DNA of 64,000 bases from Adiantum capillus-veneris (GCA_014529385.2 CM043963.1:71006412-71070411), one strand, 5' to 3'; positions 44,940 through 57,125 are shown, counted from the first letter of the stretch. Notes: a model not told the origin generated them from the sequence alone. A program made the numbers and translations.

Positions 44940-46207
44940 AGACATCCTATCCAATTTGTGCCAAAGCATTATTTTGAGACCAAAACCATAATATGGCTGC
45001 ATGAACATATCTTGAATGATATATTGAGTGATTGAAAGGGGTTTCACCTCATTTGGGTGAGAAAATTGGGTTTAAAACAGACTTTAGCATTTTTGACTGA
45101 AAAAGGCAAGGATAGCTAGTTTTGGGGTCTTTTGACATCCAAATTAAAATCTAAGCATAGCATTGGGTTGCTGACATCAAGGGGAAGCTGTGGCTCAAGT
45201 TTGGGGCAATTCTAAGCACTTAGACATCCTACGCGTAGGATGTCTTCACCATGATTTAGCACTCCAAATCAACCTCTGAGCATACCACAGTGATCAGCAC
45301 CTTAAGGAGAGTCTGTGGTTCAAATTTGGGGCAATTCTGAGCAGTTAGACATCCTACGCGTAGGATGTCTAAGGCATGATTTAGAGGCCAAATTCTACTG
45401 TGACCATACCATGCTGTCATATAGCCTTAGATAAGCCTCCTAGGCAAATTTGGTCCAATTTGGAGTTGATTTGACTTGGGAATTCATCAGAACAGACATC
45501 AGGATTTTGGAACAGATTCTTGATCATTTGACCAACCTATAGGTGTCATAATCAAAAAGTAAAAATAGTTGTGAGCTTAGCACATCAAGGGGAAGCTACA
45601 GTGCAAGTTTGAGCTGAAATAAAGCAAAAACACATCCTACGCATAGGATGTCTCCAGGGTCATAAAGTGGTCAAAATTTTACTTTAGCCATATAGGGAGG
45701 TTCTAAGTGTCTCAAGGATTACAAAACTTTTTTCAAAAGTGAATTTGGACCTTGTTTGGCCTATTTACCAAGAAAAGACGGGAATTGTCAGACATCCTAC
45801 TCTTGGAGTGCACTAGAAGCTTATGCAGCCCAAATCTTGACCTATTGGCATCCAAATTCAATTTTGAGCATACCATTGGGTTTCTGAGCACTAGGAGAAT
45901 CTTGGGATCAAGTTTGGACAAAATCTAAGCAGTTAGACATCCTACGCGTAGGATGTCTCCAGCTTGATTTAGGACTCCAAACCAACTTATGAGCACACCA
46001 CTGTGATCAACACATCAAGGAGAAGCTGGGGTGAAAATTTCAAGTCATTCTAAGCAAAAAGACATCCTACGCATAGGATGTCTCAAGGCCATTTTTAGGT
46101 CCAAATGAAATTCTGAGCATACCATTGTGTTGCTGGACTTAAGGGGAGTCTCTGGACCAAATTTTGTTAAATTTTGAGCATATAGACATCCTACGCGTAG
46201 GATGTCT
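44940..46207 (+). repeat. N2 leader palindrome array, right of T1
   Basis: Six good copies at 45222-45245, 45345-45372 (perfect 28-bp dyad), 45632-45651, 45935-45958, 46060-46083 and 46184-46207. Decayed half-copies start at 44940 and 45790. The core is ACATCCTACGCGTAGGATGT; two copies have CGCA for CGCG at the centre. They are set in a diverged repeat of about 125 bp (words GAGCATACCA, ACATCAAGGGGAAGCT), but the palindromes are far better conserved than the spacers. The array lies between primer site and gag. Confidence 0.95.
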
Positions 46208-46666
46208 CTAGGTCAGTTTTAGGGTCCAATTGTACTTTTGACCATACAGGAGTGTTCACAGTCTCACAGAGATCCCAAATCGTTTTTTCAAAATTTAATT
46301 TGGACTCATTTTGACCAGTCTAAACTGCATTTCACTATTTTGGCCATAACTTTCACAAACGGTATCGGATCGAAAAAGTTTTTATATCAAAACGTAGCTT
46401 GAGAGCGGCTCTACAGATCTTAGAGCAAAACTTGAACTAAATGTATGCCAACAACAACCATTTAGGTCAAATTTGAAAAAAAAAACGTCGTTTAAGGCCT
46501 CAAAATACATCCGTAAGTTAGGGGTGTCTGAAAGCGACAATTTGCGAGAATTGTGACGAAATGGTTGCGGTTTTGGACGTAGTTTCGACTTTTCCCTAGC
46601 CAAAGCACTTGAACACAATGGACTAATTCTACTTGAACCAAGCAAAAGCTCTTAAGACCAGAAATC
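46208..46666 (+). other. N2 leader between array and gag
   Basis: No ORF or palindrome. ATG of gag is at 46667. Confidence 0.5.
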
Positions 46667-48817
46667 ATGTCTACCCTAGATTCAAACGCAGCTTACACAA
46701 GCTTGGAGATCCCGACGATAGAGGAATATCCTCCCACAATGGATCTTCCAAACTTGCAATTGATAAAGATCCATCTTGTTGAGAGAGTTTGGATGATTGG
46801 TCATGATAGTGAAGGACTATATAGATACATTGACGACAATGAGGTCAATCTTTATAGGTGCTCAGATCCATACCTAGAAGAGATAACGGATTACAAGCTC
46901 TTATATGTCTACACATACGGAGTCGACTGTCAATGGAGATCTATAGTTGTCGACAAGTATGGACAAGAATACAGAGTTTTAGAAAGCACAAATCCACAGA
47001 CTGTACTAGAAAGAGGTGGATATTTGGTCAATGAAGGACCACAAATGCCTCCACCAAACACGCGAATTCCTATAGGAATTCCAAAAAGAGAGCCACCAAG
47101 ATTCCCTTCAAGAGCGATAACGAAAGAAGGATTGGGACAGTCTCTGGTTAAACTTGTAGACAATCGAAGAGTTAGACCATCCCAAGTCCAGAAATGGGTA
47201 AACAGAAAATACTCCGGAGATAAAGATCCGAGAGATCACGTAACGGCTTTTAGAAGAGTGATTAGAGCAGAGGAAGTTTCAGATTTTGCGACACAGTTTG
47301 TGGGATTTGGATTGACTCTAGAAGATGATGCAGCTACATGGTTCAACTCAGTGGAAAAATGGGATTTTGAGACCCTATATGAGTTGTTTCAGGAGTTTAT
47401 TGAAGAATTCTCACCAAAAGGCATCGCTCACAACACGGTCTCGTAAATCCATAGATTCAAACAGAAAGAGAATGAATCAGTACGCAAAGCATCATTACGG
47501 CTGAAGAGATATGTTAAGCTCTGTTCGAGAGTGCAATTACCTACGCAAGCATGATTGATGCTGATCTTTATCCAGGGAATGAGACATGCAGGCCTTCAGA
47601 AGGATCTGCATATGATAAGGAGGATGACGCTAAACGAGTTGATCAAAGAAGCTCTTTATCTAGTGGATAACTGTGAGGCATACAAAGAAAATGACTTAAA
47701 GAGTCAAGGAGATGACACATCCTCTCAGCACAGTGTTTCACAGATAAGTGAGTCCATTGCCAAGCCAACGGCACCTATTGATCAAGAAAATCTTATCGAC
47801 GACTTGATCAAGAGGTTGATTCCTCTTTTAAGGTCTGATTCGAGAGAGCCGAAGTGGTGTGAAATTGAGAGAAAATGGACGAACCATACGGGGAAAGAGT
47901 GCTATTATAGCATGGAAAATGCTAGGGAGAGGTATGTACAACCTGTTCCAGAAGCACCTACTCCACCTAGATACATTACGGGGAAGGCGCCAGGACCAGT
48001 AGGAGTTTTAAGGCCACAGCTTGTCTTAGGACAACAACCTCCGCTGCCAGGTGCTAGAATGCAAGTAGAAATGAGATACATGCCAATGATGGAAGCATCA
48101 AATAATCCAACGCCAGTACCAGCTACAATGTGGTATAGCAACCAAAGTGAGTACTACCCTTCGGAGCAACAAAATGTGAGAGAAACACATGGAGTGGTGA
48201 GACCGGTACAACCTCCACCTCCTGGGTTTCAGTCGAAAGAAAGAAGGTATGAAATGGACGAAAGGACATTGCGATTCATTCCAAATAACGGCTTATCTAG
48301 GTCAAAACTTGCTTATAGCCAAGAGGAAATGCTAAAAGAATATCCTCAACTAGAGACAGATTGTCACAAAAGTCGTGACAACCACTTGGTCAAACAATGT
48401 CCTCATACAGAGATCACTGAAGTAAATGCCTATTGTATTGAGTGTGGCATCACTCACTTGATCCCCGATTGCCCAAAAAATTCAAACCAAATCAGGAAAA
48501 TCATGACAAATGTATTAGGGATTGTTCAGCTTCCTAGTAGCTCAGAAAATGAAAATGTTGTACCAGTTCAAGTAGTTACGAGAGCACAAGCTCAAAAGAA
48601 AGCTGAAGAGAATCCAGAGACAAAGAAAACGAAAAGTGACATGAGTCCAAAAAAAGATGATGGACCAAAGACAGACGCACCTAGTCACAAAACCAAGAGC
48701 AAACTAAATAGTTGGAAAGCTAGAAAGACTAGGATGAAAGCACGCAGGGAACGAGAGAAAAAATCCCTAGCTGAGAAGCTTACCAAAGCTGAGGAGAAGA
48801 TAAAACAACATGAGTAA
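46667..48817 (+). pseudogene. N2 gag with zinc knuckle
   Basis: One frame from ATG 46667, broken by TAA 47444-47446, TGA 47552-47554 and ending at TAA 48815-48817. The gag domain is seen as KYSGDKDPRDHVTAFRR, then FVGFGLTLEDDAATWFNSV and ELFQEFIEEFSPKG. It is followed by RHAGLQKDL. A near-canonical knuckle CIECGITHLIPDC (CX2CX3HX4C, one residue short) is at about 48430-48475. The C-terminus is Lys/Glu-rich and helical. The N-terminal 120 residues before the gag domain are not recognised. Confidence 0.85.
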
Positions 48818-48841
48818 AAGGAGGCACCTTCTCTTACACAG

Positions 48842-50220
48842 ATGGTTAAAACTCTAGAAGAACCATCCACGGATGAGAAACCGAGAAGTGCTAGTTCAGG
48901 AGGATCTGTGTTGGTAGAGAAGGTTAATGAGACATTAGATGCCCTCTTGAAAGCCTATGATGTGAGGCTCAAAAACAACCAAACCCAAGAACACAGGTGG
49001 ATGACATATCCCTATGCGGAACTAGAAAAGCACAGGTTTGAAATGTGCCAGAAAATGATTCAAACAGCCCAAGCTTTACTAGAACCACCAGTTGCAAAAC
49101 CTGAGGATGTGATCCGTGTCATGCCTACACAAGTAATCCCATCAAATCAAGAACTAAAAGAGCCAGATTCTAGTCATGAGCACAGACCAAACCTCAAAGA
49201 CCTAGCATTAGAACCAAGGATAGTACTGAATACCATGGATAACTCTTCCGAGGGATTTCACCAAGCTATACCTGAGGATTGTAAAAAGATAGATGGTCTT
49301 GACGAATTGTGGAAACAAGTCAGAGAGGCCAATGAAGCCGATGACCTAATAAGACGAGTAGACAAGACTGGTGATGAACGAGGAGTGTTTCTACCACCAA
49401 TAGAGGAATTTGAGAATGGATCTCAAATGAATCTAGACGTGGGATCGTATTGGGGCGACAAAGGATCTGTACAATCTATGGATAGTCAACCCCATTCGCT
49501 AAGAACACTACTGTCCTACATGGGACAGTACGAGACCAAGTCAGATGTGGTTGCATTCCCAGCACAGAGACTGTCTCCCAACAAGGCCATCAATTCAAAG
49601 GGGCTAGTAGATATTCTATCTACCCCAGTCACCTGTACAATAATGTTAGTCGAGTTGCTCAGAATAAGACCAAACACGTGGGCTAATGTGGGTAAATGTC
49701 TAGAGAAATTTGGTGTAAAAACCCCAATGACGCATATTGAGGAAGGCATCAAAGAGCTTGAAATGCCTCAACTAAATACTAGGCCAGTGCCATTAAACAA
49801 GGTAGGCGAGTATTACGAGGGAGAAGATGGAAACACCACCCTTCCTATGCAATTCAATGATGTAAAAACCATGGCAATCCTTGACAGTGGAGCTGGTGTG
49901 GCCATTGCAACCAAAAAGGTTTGGAAAAAATGGGGAAAACCTGCCTTGATATCCACACGAATGACCCTGTAGCTTGCAGACGGACACAAGGAAAAGCCCC
50001 TAGGACTGCTAGAAAAAGTACTTGTTACTTCTTGTGGCATTGAATATGAACACACTTTTGCTGTTGTTGACTTTGGCAAGAAGAACAACTATGACATCAT
50101 TATGACCATATATACTTGAGACATATGGAAACCATAACAAAGATAAACTTGAGGGACCATAGCTATAGGGATGTGACGAGAACACTGGTTGAGGAGTTTG
50201 ATTCCGCCACAGTAGCATGA
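48842..50220 (+). pseudogene. N2 retropepsin region
   Basis: In frame with gag after the TAA. The protease motif is MAILDSGAGVAIATKKVW at about 49872-49925, with canonical DSG. TAG 49970-49972 interrupts it and coding continues in the same frame (GLLEKVLVTSCG) and then, after a frameshift near 50110, as RHMETITKINLRDHS. The 330 residues before the protease are helical with no known domain. Confidence 0.8.
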
Positions 50221-51558
50221 TCAGAACTTCGAGCTTGGTTAGGTAAGCCTAAAGAACTGTGGATGTGTGGAGCTTCACAATGTGGTAGCTTGAAACGTGA
50301 GGAATGTATCCTAGAGCGGGTTATAGAGGATATGGACTATATCCCAGAACCATTTCCTGAAGAAGAGTTAGAGCCTTTTGGATGGGAACACATCTTGGCT
50401 ACTCTGGACGTGTGCGCCGTGGAGGATCCTCCCACAACAAAGTTTTGTGATGAAAATGGCTATGATGCCGTTCCTTATTTTGCAGTGAGTGTAATCCAAG
50501 AAAACGAAGAGAACCAGACATCAACAAGCTCTCGACATATGGAGAAAACAAAGAAATGTGGAGAATCAAAAGATGAAGAAGACGACCAGTTCTATGACTC
50601 TGTAGAACACTTCGAGATTCAAGAAGATCAACGACCCGGGAATCAATGTCATCGCTACACGAATAAACTGCATCAAAAGTGGATTCCAAATTCCTCCACG
50701 AAGACACAGCCACCACAAGCATCCTCATACATGGCTCCTAATAAGGATGCAAAGACTCAGCTAGAAGGAATGCAACCAGAGCAACGAGCTGACAATGCTC
50801 TAATCAATGGGCTAGAAAAGTCCTCCAAGAAACTACCACCCACGAGCAAACAAACAGTAACTTTCCACTACCAGCCAAAAAATCAAGGGAAAGTACAAGA
50901 ATTCAACCTTGCTGAGGATACTAGCGATAGTGATGAATCTTACGACATCCCCTATCATCAACTCAGGCCATCACTATCACCAACCCCTTCAGCAACAACC
51001 ATGACAGGTCAAAAGAACAGGAAAACAAGTCAAAGCCAAAAAGCTCGACAAATCTGGATACCAAAAAGCCAGATCGGCCAAAAGCAGATATGGATCAAGA
51101 AGACAAAGATCTCTAATGACAAATCACAAGGTCCAACACCAAAACAAAAACAAGGAAAGCGTGCACGAACGGGTAAGAATATCACAAAGTCGCAAGCTTT
51201 CACAACTCAGGTTTGGGCTCCAAAGAATTTGATTCAAGCACAAAAAAGTCAGGAATTCATTTGGATTCCAAAACAACCACAATATCAACTTTCAAAGCCT
51301 GAATCCCGTCCCCAACCAAGCGTACAAGGGCTACAGCAAAGACCACTGTTGACTCACACAACAAAAATGTGGATCCCAAAGAAGTCTCTTCAAACACAAA
51401 CAAAGCACGGGCAAGTATGGGTTCCCAAACAAGAGCCAGCAACAAAACAGCCACCAATAATCGCAAAGAAATGGGTCCCAAAGAAGAACAACAAAACTGC
51501 TGTCAGTGCATTGCCGCTTGAATTCTTACAATTCTTCCTACGGTTACAGTACAGTTAG
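50221..51558 (+). pseudogene. N2 C-terminal protein with repeated W-[IV]-P-K motif
   Basis: 431 codons from 50263, joined to the protease frame through TGA 50218-50220. The first 130 residues are acidic (EPFPEEELEPFGWEHIL). The rest is Gln/Lys-rich and carries eight Trp motifs: QKWIPN, QIWIPK, QIWIKK, QVWAPK, FIWIPK, KMWIPK, QVWVPK, KKWVPK. It takes the place where RT would be expected. Strongly basic, so nucleic-acid binding is plausible but unproven. Related W-V-P-K words occur in linkers of some plant Copia polyproteins. Confidence 0.6.
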
Positions 51559-53260
51559 AAGAGAGAAAGTCGCTTCAATCAAGCAACGATACAGGATCTT
51601 CAAAGACCATTACATTGCTTCGAATCGGAAGCCTTGCCAACAAATGCCAATAAGCAAATTGCTTATACCCACATCTTGCACAACATAAATCTTTTCCATG
51701 CATTGACTGTTTATGCACAATAGGGCTACATTACAAGGCCTGCATAGGCACAACTTTTAATTGCCCAAGAACAACACATACCCTTTGCGATACCCTGTCA
51801 TAAAGGATGACTCCAAATAGGAAGGGGGGAGGCATTCTGAATGCGGACCTAACATTATGACTATTAGAGGGCACTGTTTTGTGAGATGCATTGAATTTTT
51901 GCGTTTTATTGTGATAAATTTTTGATGAAATTTAGAGTATATGCCCTCATAGTAGTGTTACAATGGAGTATGGGAACAAAATCTATATATGAGCCCCTAG
52001 GGACATGTGTATAGTGTACATAGCATTTAGATTTCTATTTGAATGATTTTTCTTTTGTTGAGTTGTTTTAAGATTTTCTTTGTTTGTTATTAAGAAAAAA
52101 TTTTAAAAATCCATAATCCACATTAAGAAAAGACTGACGAGAGGCCTGAGCACTACAAAGAGAAGAAGGTACAGGAAAACGAGGAAACTTCACGAAGTAT
52201 GTATCAGAAGCCACTACAACATCCGAAGAACTTGTCACAAAGCAGTGTCAACATGCAACCGACAAGTCATACAAGTCAGAGTCGAGTAGCTAAGCCACAA
52301 AATGAGTGAGGTGTTAGTCCCAAAGCTTCAAGTAATATTCTCTGTGTTCTAAGCGTCTTAGTTATTCTAGGTACTGCTCAAGCTAGAAGAGTTGAGCATA
52401 TTTACGTTGTGTCGCTCATGCTCGTATAGGTGAGCAAAAGAGTCGAAGTCTAAGTACTTAAGTCTGGTGAAGTGAAGGAGAAGGTCCAAAAGACACTCAC
52501 GTACTGAGCACAGAGAGATACGAGTGGAGAAAATTTTACATCAGCAACCATTCTTGGAAAGGTGGAAGCTATTGAGACATCTTTTGATGTCACACGTGCT
52601 ACACTTATTCCTCGAAACACCCATCACCTCCTTCTTTCACATTGCATGCTTTTGTTGACAAATTTCTCATATGCATATAGAGTGTCCCATAATTGGCACT
52701 TGCATCAGGCACTCTTTCCGTGTTTCACCCAAGCACTCACCTTTCATGAACATGTACTTCACGTTCAACTGCTCAACTCCAATAAGAGCGTATACCAAAG
52801 GCATTTTTTTTCCACCGGGTTTTTACCCTTTGGTCATCCACATTTTAGACCCTAATCTAAAGACACCTATCACCATCCTCTTGTACATATTTCTTCTACA
52901 TCAACAATAAGGAAATGCTACTCAAATCAATTGACAAATGAATTGGAGCACCAATTTCAGATCATAGCATACTTCTCCTCAATGGCGAGTTGAAGAATGG
53001 CCTACAATGACAAAGCTGCAGACACACTAACAACATGATTGCACAGGAACAAAGAAGTCCCCAATGAAGAAGAGCAGACATAAAAGTAATCAGAGGATCT
53101 CAAAAGATGAATGGTTATGATGATAGATGTCCGCTCTAATGGATCATAGTTCTTGTTGTGGTTCGACAAAGTTACAAGCAGTGCAACAGATGAAGCCAAA
53201 ACGACAGCAAAGACCACATCGCCATCGACAATCACGTCACGTCGGGGACGACATGAACGT
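51559..53260 (+). other. N2 3' non-coding region
   Basis: 1.7 kb without RT, integrase or any supported gene. Short frames (52562-52910) have no motif. Confidence 0.55.
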
Positions 53261-53272
53261 AGAAGGGGGGAG
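53261..53272 (+). promoter_or_regulatory. N2 polypurine tract
   Basis: AGAAGGGGGGAG abuts the 3' LTR. Confidence 0.85.
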
Positions 53273-54228
53273 TGTTGACCGCTGGGTCAACAACACAACA
53301 TAACTCAAGTTTCGTATCAAAGTCTTATCTTTTGCGAGTTATGAAATGCTGTGGATTATGGCTATAAACGTCATTTGTAATGAGTAGTTATTCTAGTTTC
53401 AGAAGCCGGGGTGCAATGGCACTTCCAGATTGTAAATACAAAGCCATTTGACCCTTTCAACCCCATTTTTGGTTAAACCTAACGTAGCCTTAGTATATAA
53501 GGTACCTAGGTCATTTTGTGAAGAAGACTTTAATCATAATCAAAACTTTAGCGCTGCCGTCTACTGTGTGAGAGAGAGAAAGAGAGTGAGCATGAGCTTT
53601 ATCCTCTTGCTACGCCCGGCTCGCTCAACACATTGGAGATCTGACTGCACCATTGTTGTAGGCTCGAGGAGAGCTACGCGACAACGCCAAGCATTCCACA
53701 CGAGACGAAGCGGACACGCCGACGCATCTACGAGCTATTTGTGGTCATAAGTGTATCAAACGATGTCTGTTTTTTGCGTGCTAGTAGTCTATAGAATCGT
53801 GGCAACATAATCTACGCATAGGTACTCATAAATTTCAGTTTCGGGCACTTTCAAAATTCTGTTCTGTCATCCTACGCGTTTTCCGCAGATGGGTTTAGAG
53901 TGAGGGTTTAGAGTGTAGAAGCGTAGGGACAGGTGTATCCTAGTGAGGGGATGGTCTTCCTTAAGTTTCGTACGAATCTGGCATGATTAGGTGAGTTACC
54001 TTCCGTAGGTGTGTATGTGGCTAGGTGGTGTAGTTGAGAGCAGTGAGGTTCTTGATTGTGGTTTAGTTGGCCTTCCAGAGTGTTGTATGTGTAGGATGGT
54101 CTCAGCCTGACAAGCTAAAGAGATTCCCTCCGTGTGCCTATCGTGTCATCTGTGTCCTCGATTGACATTATGTTGATCTAGGTAGTGTTTGCATGCACTT
54201 CATGGGTATGTGAGTCGCTCCCGCAACA
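53273..54228 (+). repeat. N2 3' LTR
   Basis: 956 bp, starts TGTTGACC and ends GCAACA. Carries an intact half-palindrome CATCCTACGCGT at 53868-53879, followed by TTTTCCGCAG. Confidence 0.9.
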
Positions 54229-54290
54229 ATAAGTGTTTACAAAAATATGAGTGTGAGTAAAAATGTCTAGGTGTAGTCCTCTGCTCAACA
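54229..54290 (-). repeat. N1 3' LTR, start
   Basis: Minus-strand TGTTGAGCAGAGG directly after the polypurine tract. Cut at ATAAG by N2. Confidence 0.75.
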
Positions 54291-54304
54291 CTCCCCCCTT
54301 CCGC
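54291..54304 (-). promoter_or_regulatory. N1 polypurine tract
   Basis: Minus-strand GCGGAAGGGGGGAG, nearly the same as N2's. Confidence 0.8.
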
Positions 54305-54342
54305 GTCCATGTCATCCCTGACATGACATCTTTGCTTTGTCT

Positions 54343-56944
54343 CTAATGGAGTCCCATCGATTTCAGCATCTGAATATGTGACTCGTATCTCAGGTTTCCA
54401 ATAGTGAGCGTAGGGCCGAATATCTTACTTTCATGAGTAAAGAAACCAGTATAAAATGCCTCCTCAAAGGCCTGCATGTGGAAACTCGTCATAAACATGA
54501 TTCTCTGATAAAAGAGGTGTAATAGTTTTGGAGATGGCTGTAAGGCTAAATCATACACTTTGTCTGCCGTTGACAACAATGTTGAGCTGGTAGCTTTATC
54601 TGGCACGAACACCTCAATGCAAGCCAGTAATGTTTTGCAAATCTTTTTGAGCATTTGACACGAAAGGTCAGGAGAGCCAGTAAAGAGCTTAATGGTGCCT
54701 GTTAGGGTTTTCACGATGTAGGCCTTACTTATTCTCTCTCCCGCCTTTGTTCCTGGCATCCTGGGGTAATTAAGCTAATTCGGCTTCTTTGCTGTGATTC
54801 TGGCATGTTCTTGCCAACTCCTGACTCATGGAACTGGACAGAATGTCGCATCTTCTCTAACTTCCTTGGGTGCCTCCACCAAATAGATTAGGTAGGTTGG
54901 GTACTTTGTCAACCAACCTTTCCTCCATCTTGGCTCGGAGTCTACTATCTTCTTTGATTCCTCCTCTTTTGTGATGTCGCCTTCGTATAGTGCGACATAC
55001 TGCTCTTCTTCTATCCTTTTCTTTGTCTTCAGAACTTCAAACTTTAGTAGAGGAAGGGGCAATTTAGGTGGCATCCATTGTTCTTGCAGCACCTTAGTGT
55101 CCACCCCTTGGAGTCCAATGGAGAACAGGAGTCTTGTTTCCCACTCCATGGCCGCCTTTGCACTCTCCTCTGTTGACTTCTCTATCTGCTCGTGCAATCT
55201 TTTTTCTTCATCTTCGGTAAGCCTAGATGTTGCGGTCTCGTCTTGTGCAGGGGCTGGATCTTCACTTGTTGTGGCTTCCCCAGTCTCTGGAAGCTCCACG
55301 GCTACCCCACCTGTTTCTTCTTGATGATCCTCTGTATCTTTTATCACTTTGTCTTGTAGATCTTGGAGCTGCTTTCGGAGGGCCTCATTGTCCGGTTTTA
55401 GTGCTTGGGTCTCTGATGTCAGTTGTTCTTCGGCATCCAATGAGCCCTCTGCAATGTGCAATCTCTGCACTTGCTCTAGCCGCAATTCTCTTTGCAAACT
55501 CCGGATTTGATCTTCCAAACCTGGGATTATTGCTCCCTCTGGCTCTACTCCTGCTCTGCTAGCTCTTGGTGTGGATCTAAGCCTTAGGATTGTTCTATCC
55601 TGCAGCTCCATCCTTTCTCGAAGCTCAATGAGCTCGTCCTTTGTAGCTTCCAATTCTTCATTAATTCTTTCCTTGGTTTCTTGTGCACAGGCCATCTCTC
55701 TTTTTAATTGAGCTTTAATGTGCCGAATCAGCTTTAATGTGCCGAACTTCTGCTTCGGTGTATGGCTCTACTGGTTGCTACTCCAATATAGCTTCTGATT
55801 CTTCATAAGCCTTTATATATTGATCGTACTGATCAATATGGGGTCTGGTTGAGCTGGCTCCGACTTTAGTTGGGTCTGGTATCCACTTTTCCTCAAAATC
55901 TCTCTTTAAAGCTCGCTCGGCTCTAAACTGTTCAATCAGTCTCTCCATTATGGAGGATTTCTGGCTCTTAGTTTGCTGGGGAGCGGGTTTCTTCTTGGTC
56001 TTCTTCTTGAGGGGCTCAACTGCTTCTTCTTCTGGCTTGGAAACAATCTCTAGCTTTGTCCTTGCCCTTGTTGACACTCTCTTGGTGACCTATGGCTGGT
56101 CTTCATCTTCATCTATCTCTCTTAGCCATTGGTTTTGCGAGGGAACCTTTGGCCATTGGTCCCTTGCTCCGATAGCTTCATAATCTATCTTAGTCAACAC
56201 TTTGGCTCCCCCAATATACTTTGGCTTCTTGTTCTGCATAGCAATTACTTGCTCATGAATGTGCTGAGCATAATTTACTTCCTTCGGGATGTTGCTCTTT
56301 ATTGCCCAAGTGATGGTTGTGGCAATGGCATGTGGTGGTGTGGTATACTTTTGTGGCCTTTTGCTTCATATGTGTAAGAATTGGTTGTAGAGCCGGAAAA
56401 GCTTTGCCGCTCTCGGATCTGCCATGTCTTCATAGGTGACATTTTTCTTCTTTGGCCCATACACTTCTATAGCTTCTCGTTTTTCTCTGACTGAGCTTCC
56501 TTTGTTGTGCAGCTTCAGAGCATCTGCAATGAGCTGAGGAGTGATAATCACTTCAACTTTTTCCCCGTCCCAGACTGTGAGTGTAGCCATTCCATCTTTT
56601 TGTATGGTTGTTACCAACTCATACACTCTTTGAGCATCTACTCTTGATGGTATGGAAGTAAAAAAGCTGCGGAGATCTGCCCTTTCTAGGTATCTGCTTA
56701 TCTCCTCCGTTCTGCTGTAGTCCACCAGTTCTTGGGGAATCATTGGGATATCCACTGTTTATCCCCGTGGGTCTCTAAAAGTACCTTGGTATATCTTTAT
56801 CCCCTATTCTTCTAACATTGCTTCTTCCATCCAAGTCTTTGTGGGCTTGAGAGTCTTTGGGGGAATAGAAAATGGCTCGGATTCTGCTATTGCTTCCTTG
56901 AGTGTCGTTCTCTTTCTCTTTGATGAAGACTTCCCCGAATCCAT
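54343..56944 (-). pseudogene. N1 long ORF of unknown function, coiled coil
   Basis: Starts ATG at 56944 (MDSGKSSSKRKRTTLKEA) and runs about 860 codons with several stops. A globular N-terminal part (VYELVTTIQKDGMATLTVWD, then ITPQLIADALKLHNKG) resembles the plant-transposon-associated domain found in large Gypsy elements; this match is by impression. A Lys-rich linker follows (LKKKTKKKPAPQQTK), then a long coiled coil (NEELEATKDELIELRERME and LQRELRLEQVQRLHIAEG), an acidic linker and a final conserved-looking block (54759-54343). No zinc knuckle, protease or RT. It is the only protein of N1 visible and ends close to the polypurine tract. Confidence 0.6.
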
Positions 56945-57125
56945 GGATCCTGTAACTCCAATTTCAGAAGTCAGCGTCTTTTTTAGTACTGAAAGCCGAA
57001 ATTAAGCTTTTAACTGTCCAAATGACTTAAAAATGGAAACATAAGCTATTCAGGGCCTAAGGATGCAATGCATATGGAAAAATATGACATTTGGGTGCAA
57101 AATCATGCTAGGAGATCATACACGT
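56945..57125 (-). other. N1 leader, segment between R1 and the ORF
   Basis: Ends at the left half of the palindrome into which R1 is inserted (GGAGATCATACACGT, 57111-57125). Confidence 0.6.

Larger units (their letters stand above)
33748..54228 (+). mobile_element. N2: large LTR element with gag-protease but no RT, split by T1
   Basis: LTRs of 956 bp each at 33748-34703 and 53273-54228, a perfect 5-bp target duplication ATAAG (33743-33747 and 54229-54233), tRNA-Asp type primer site at 34705 and polypurine tract at 53261-53272. Without the inserted T1 it is about 11.2 kb. It encodes gag, a zinc knuckle, a retropepsin and a W-[IV]-P-K repeat tail, then 1.7 kb of non-coding sequence. RT, RNase H and integrase are absent, so it must depend on another element. 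The leader carries the palindrome array. Confidence 0.9.

Noticed and set aside
44940-46207. CRISPR-like array (regular repeats with spacers)
   Set aside because: Repeats are palindromes within diverged tandem units of a plant retroelement; spacers are related to each other and no cas genes exist.
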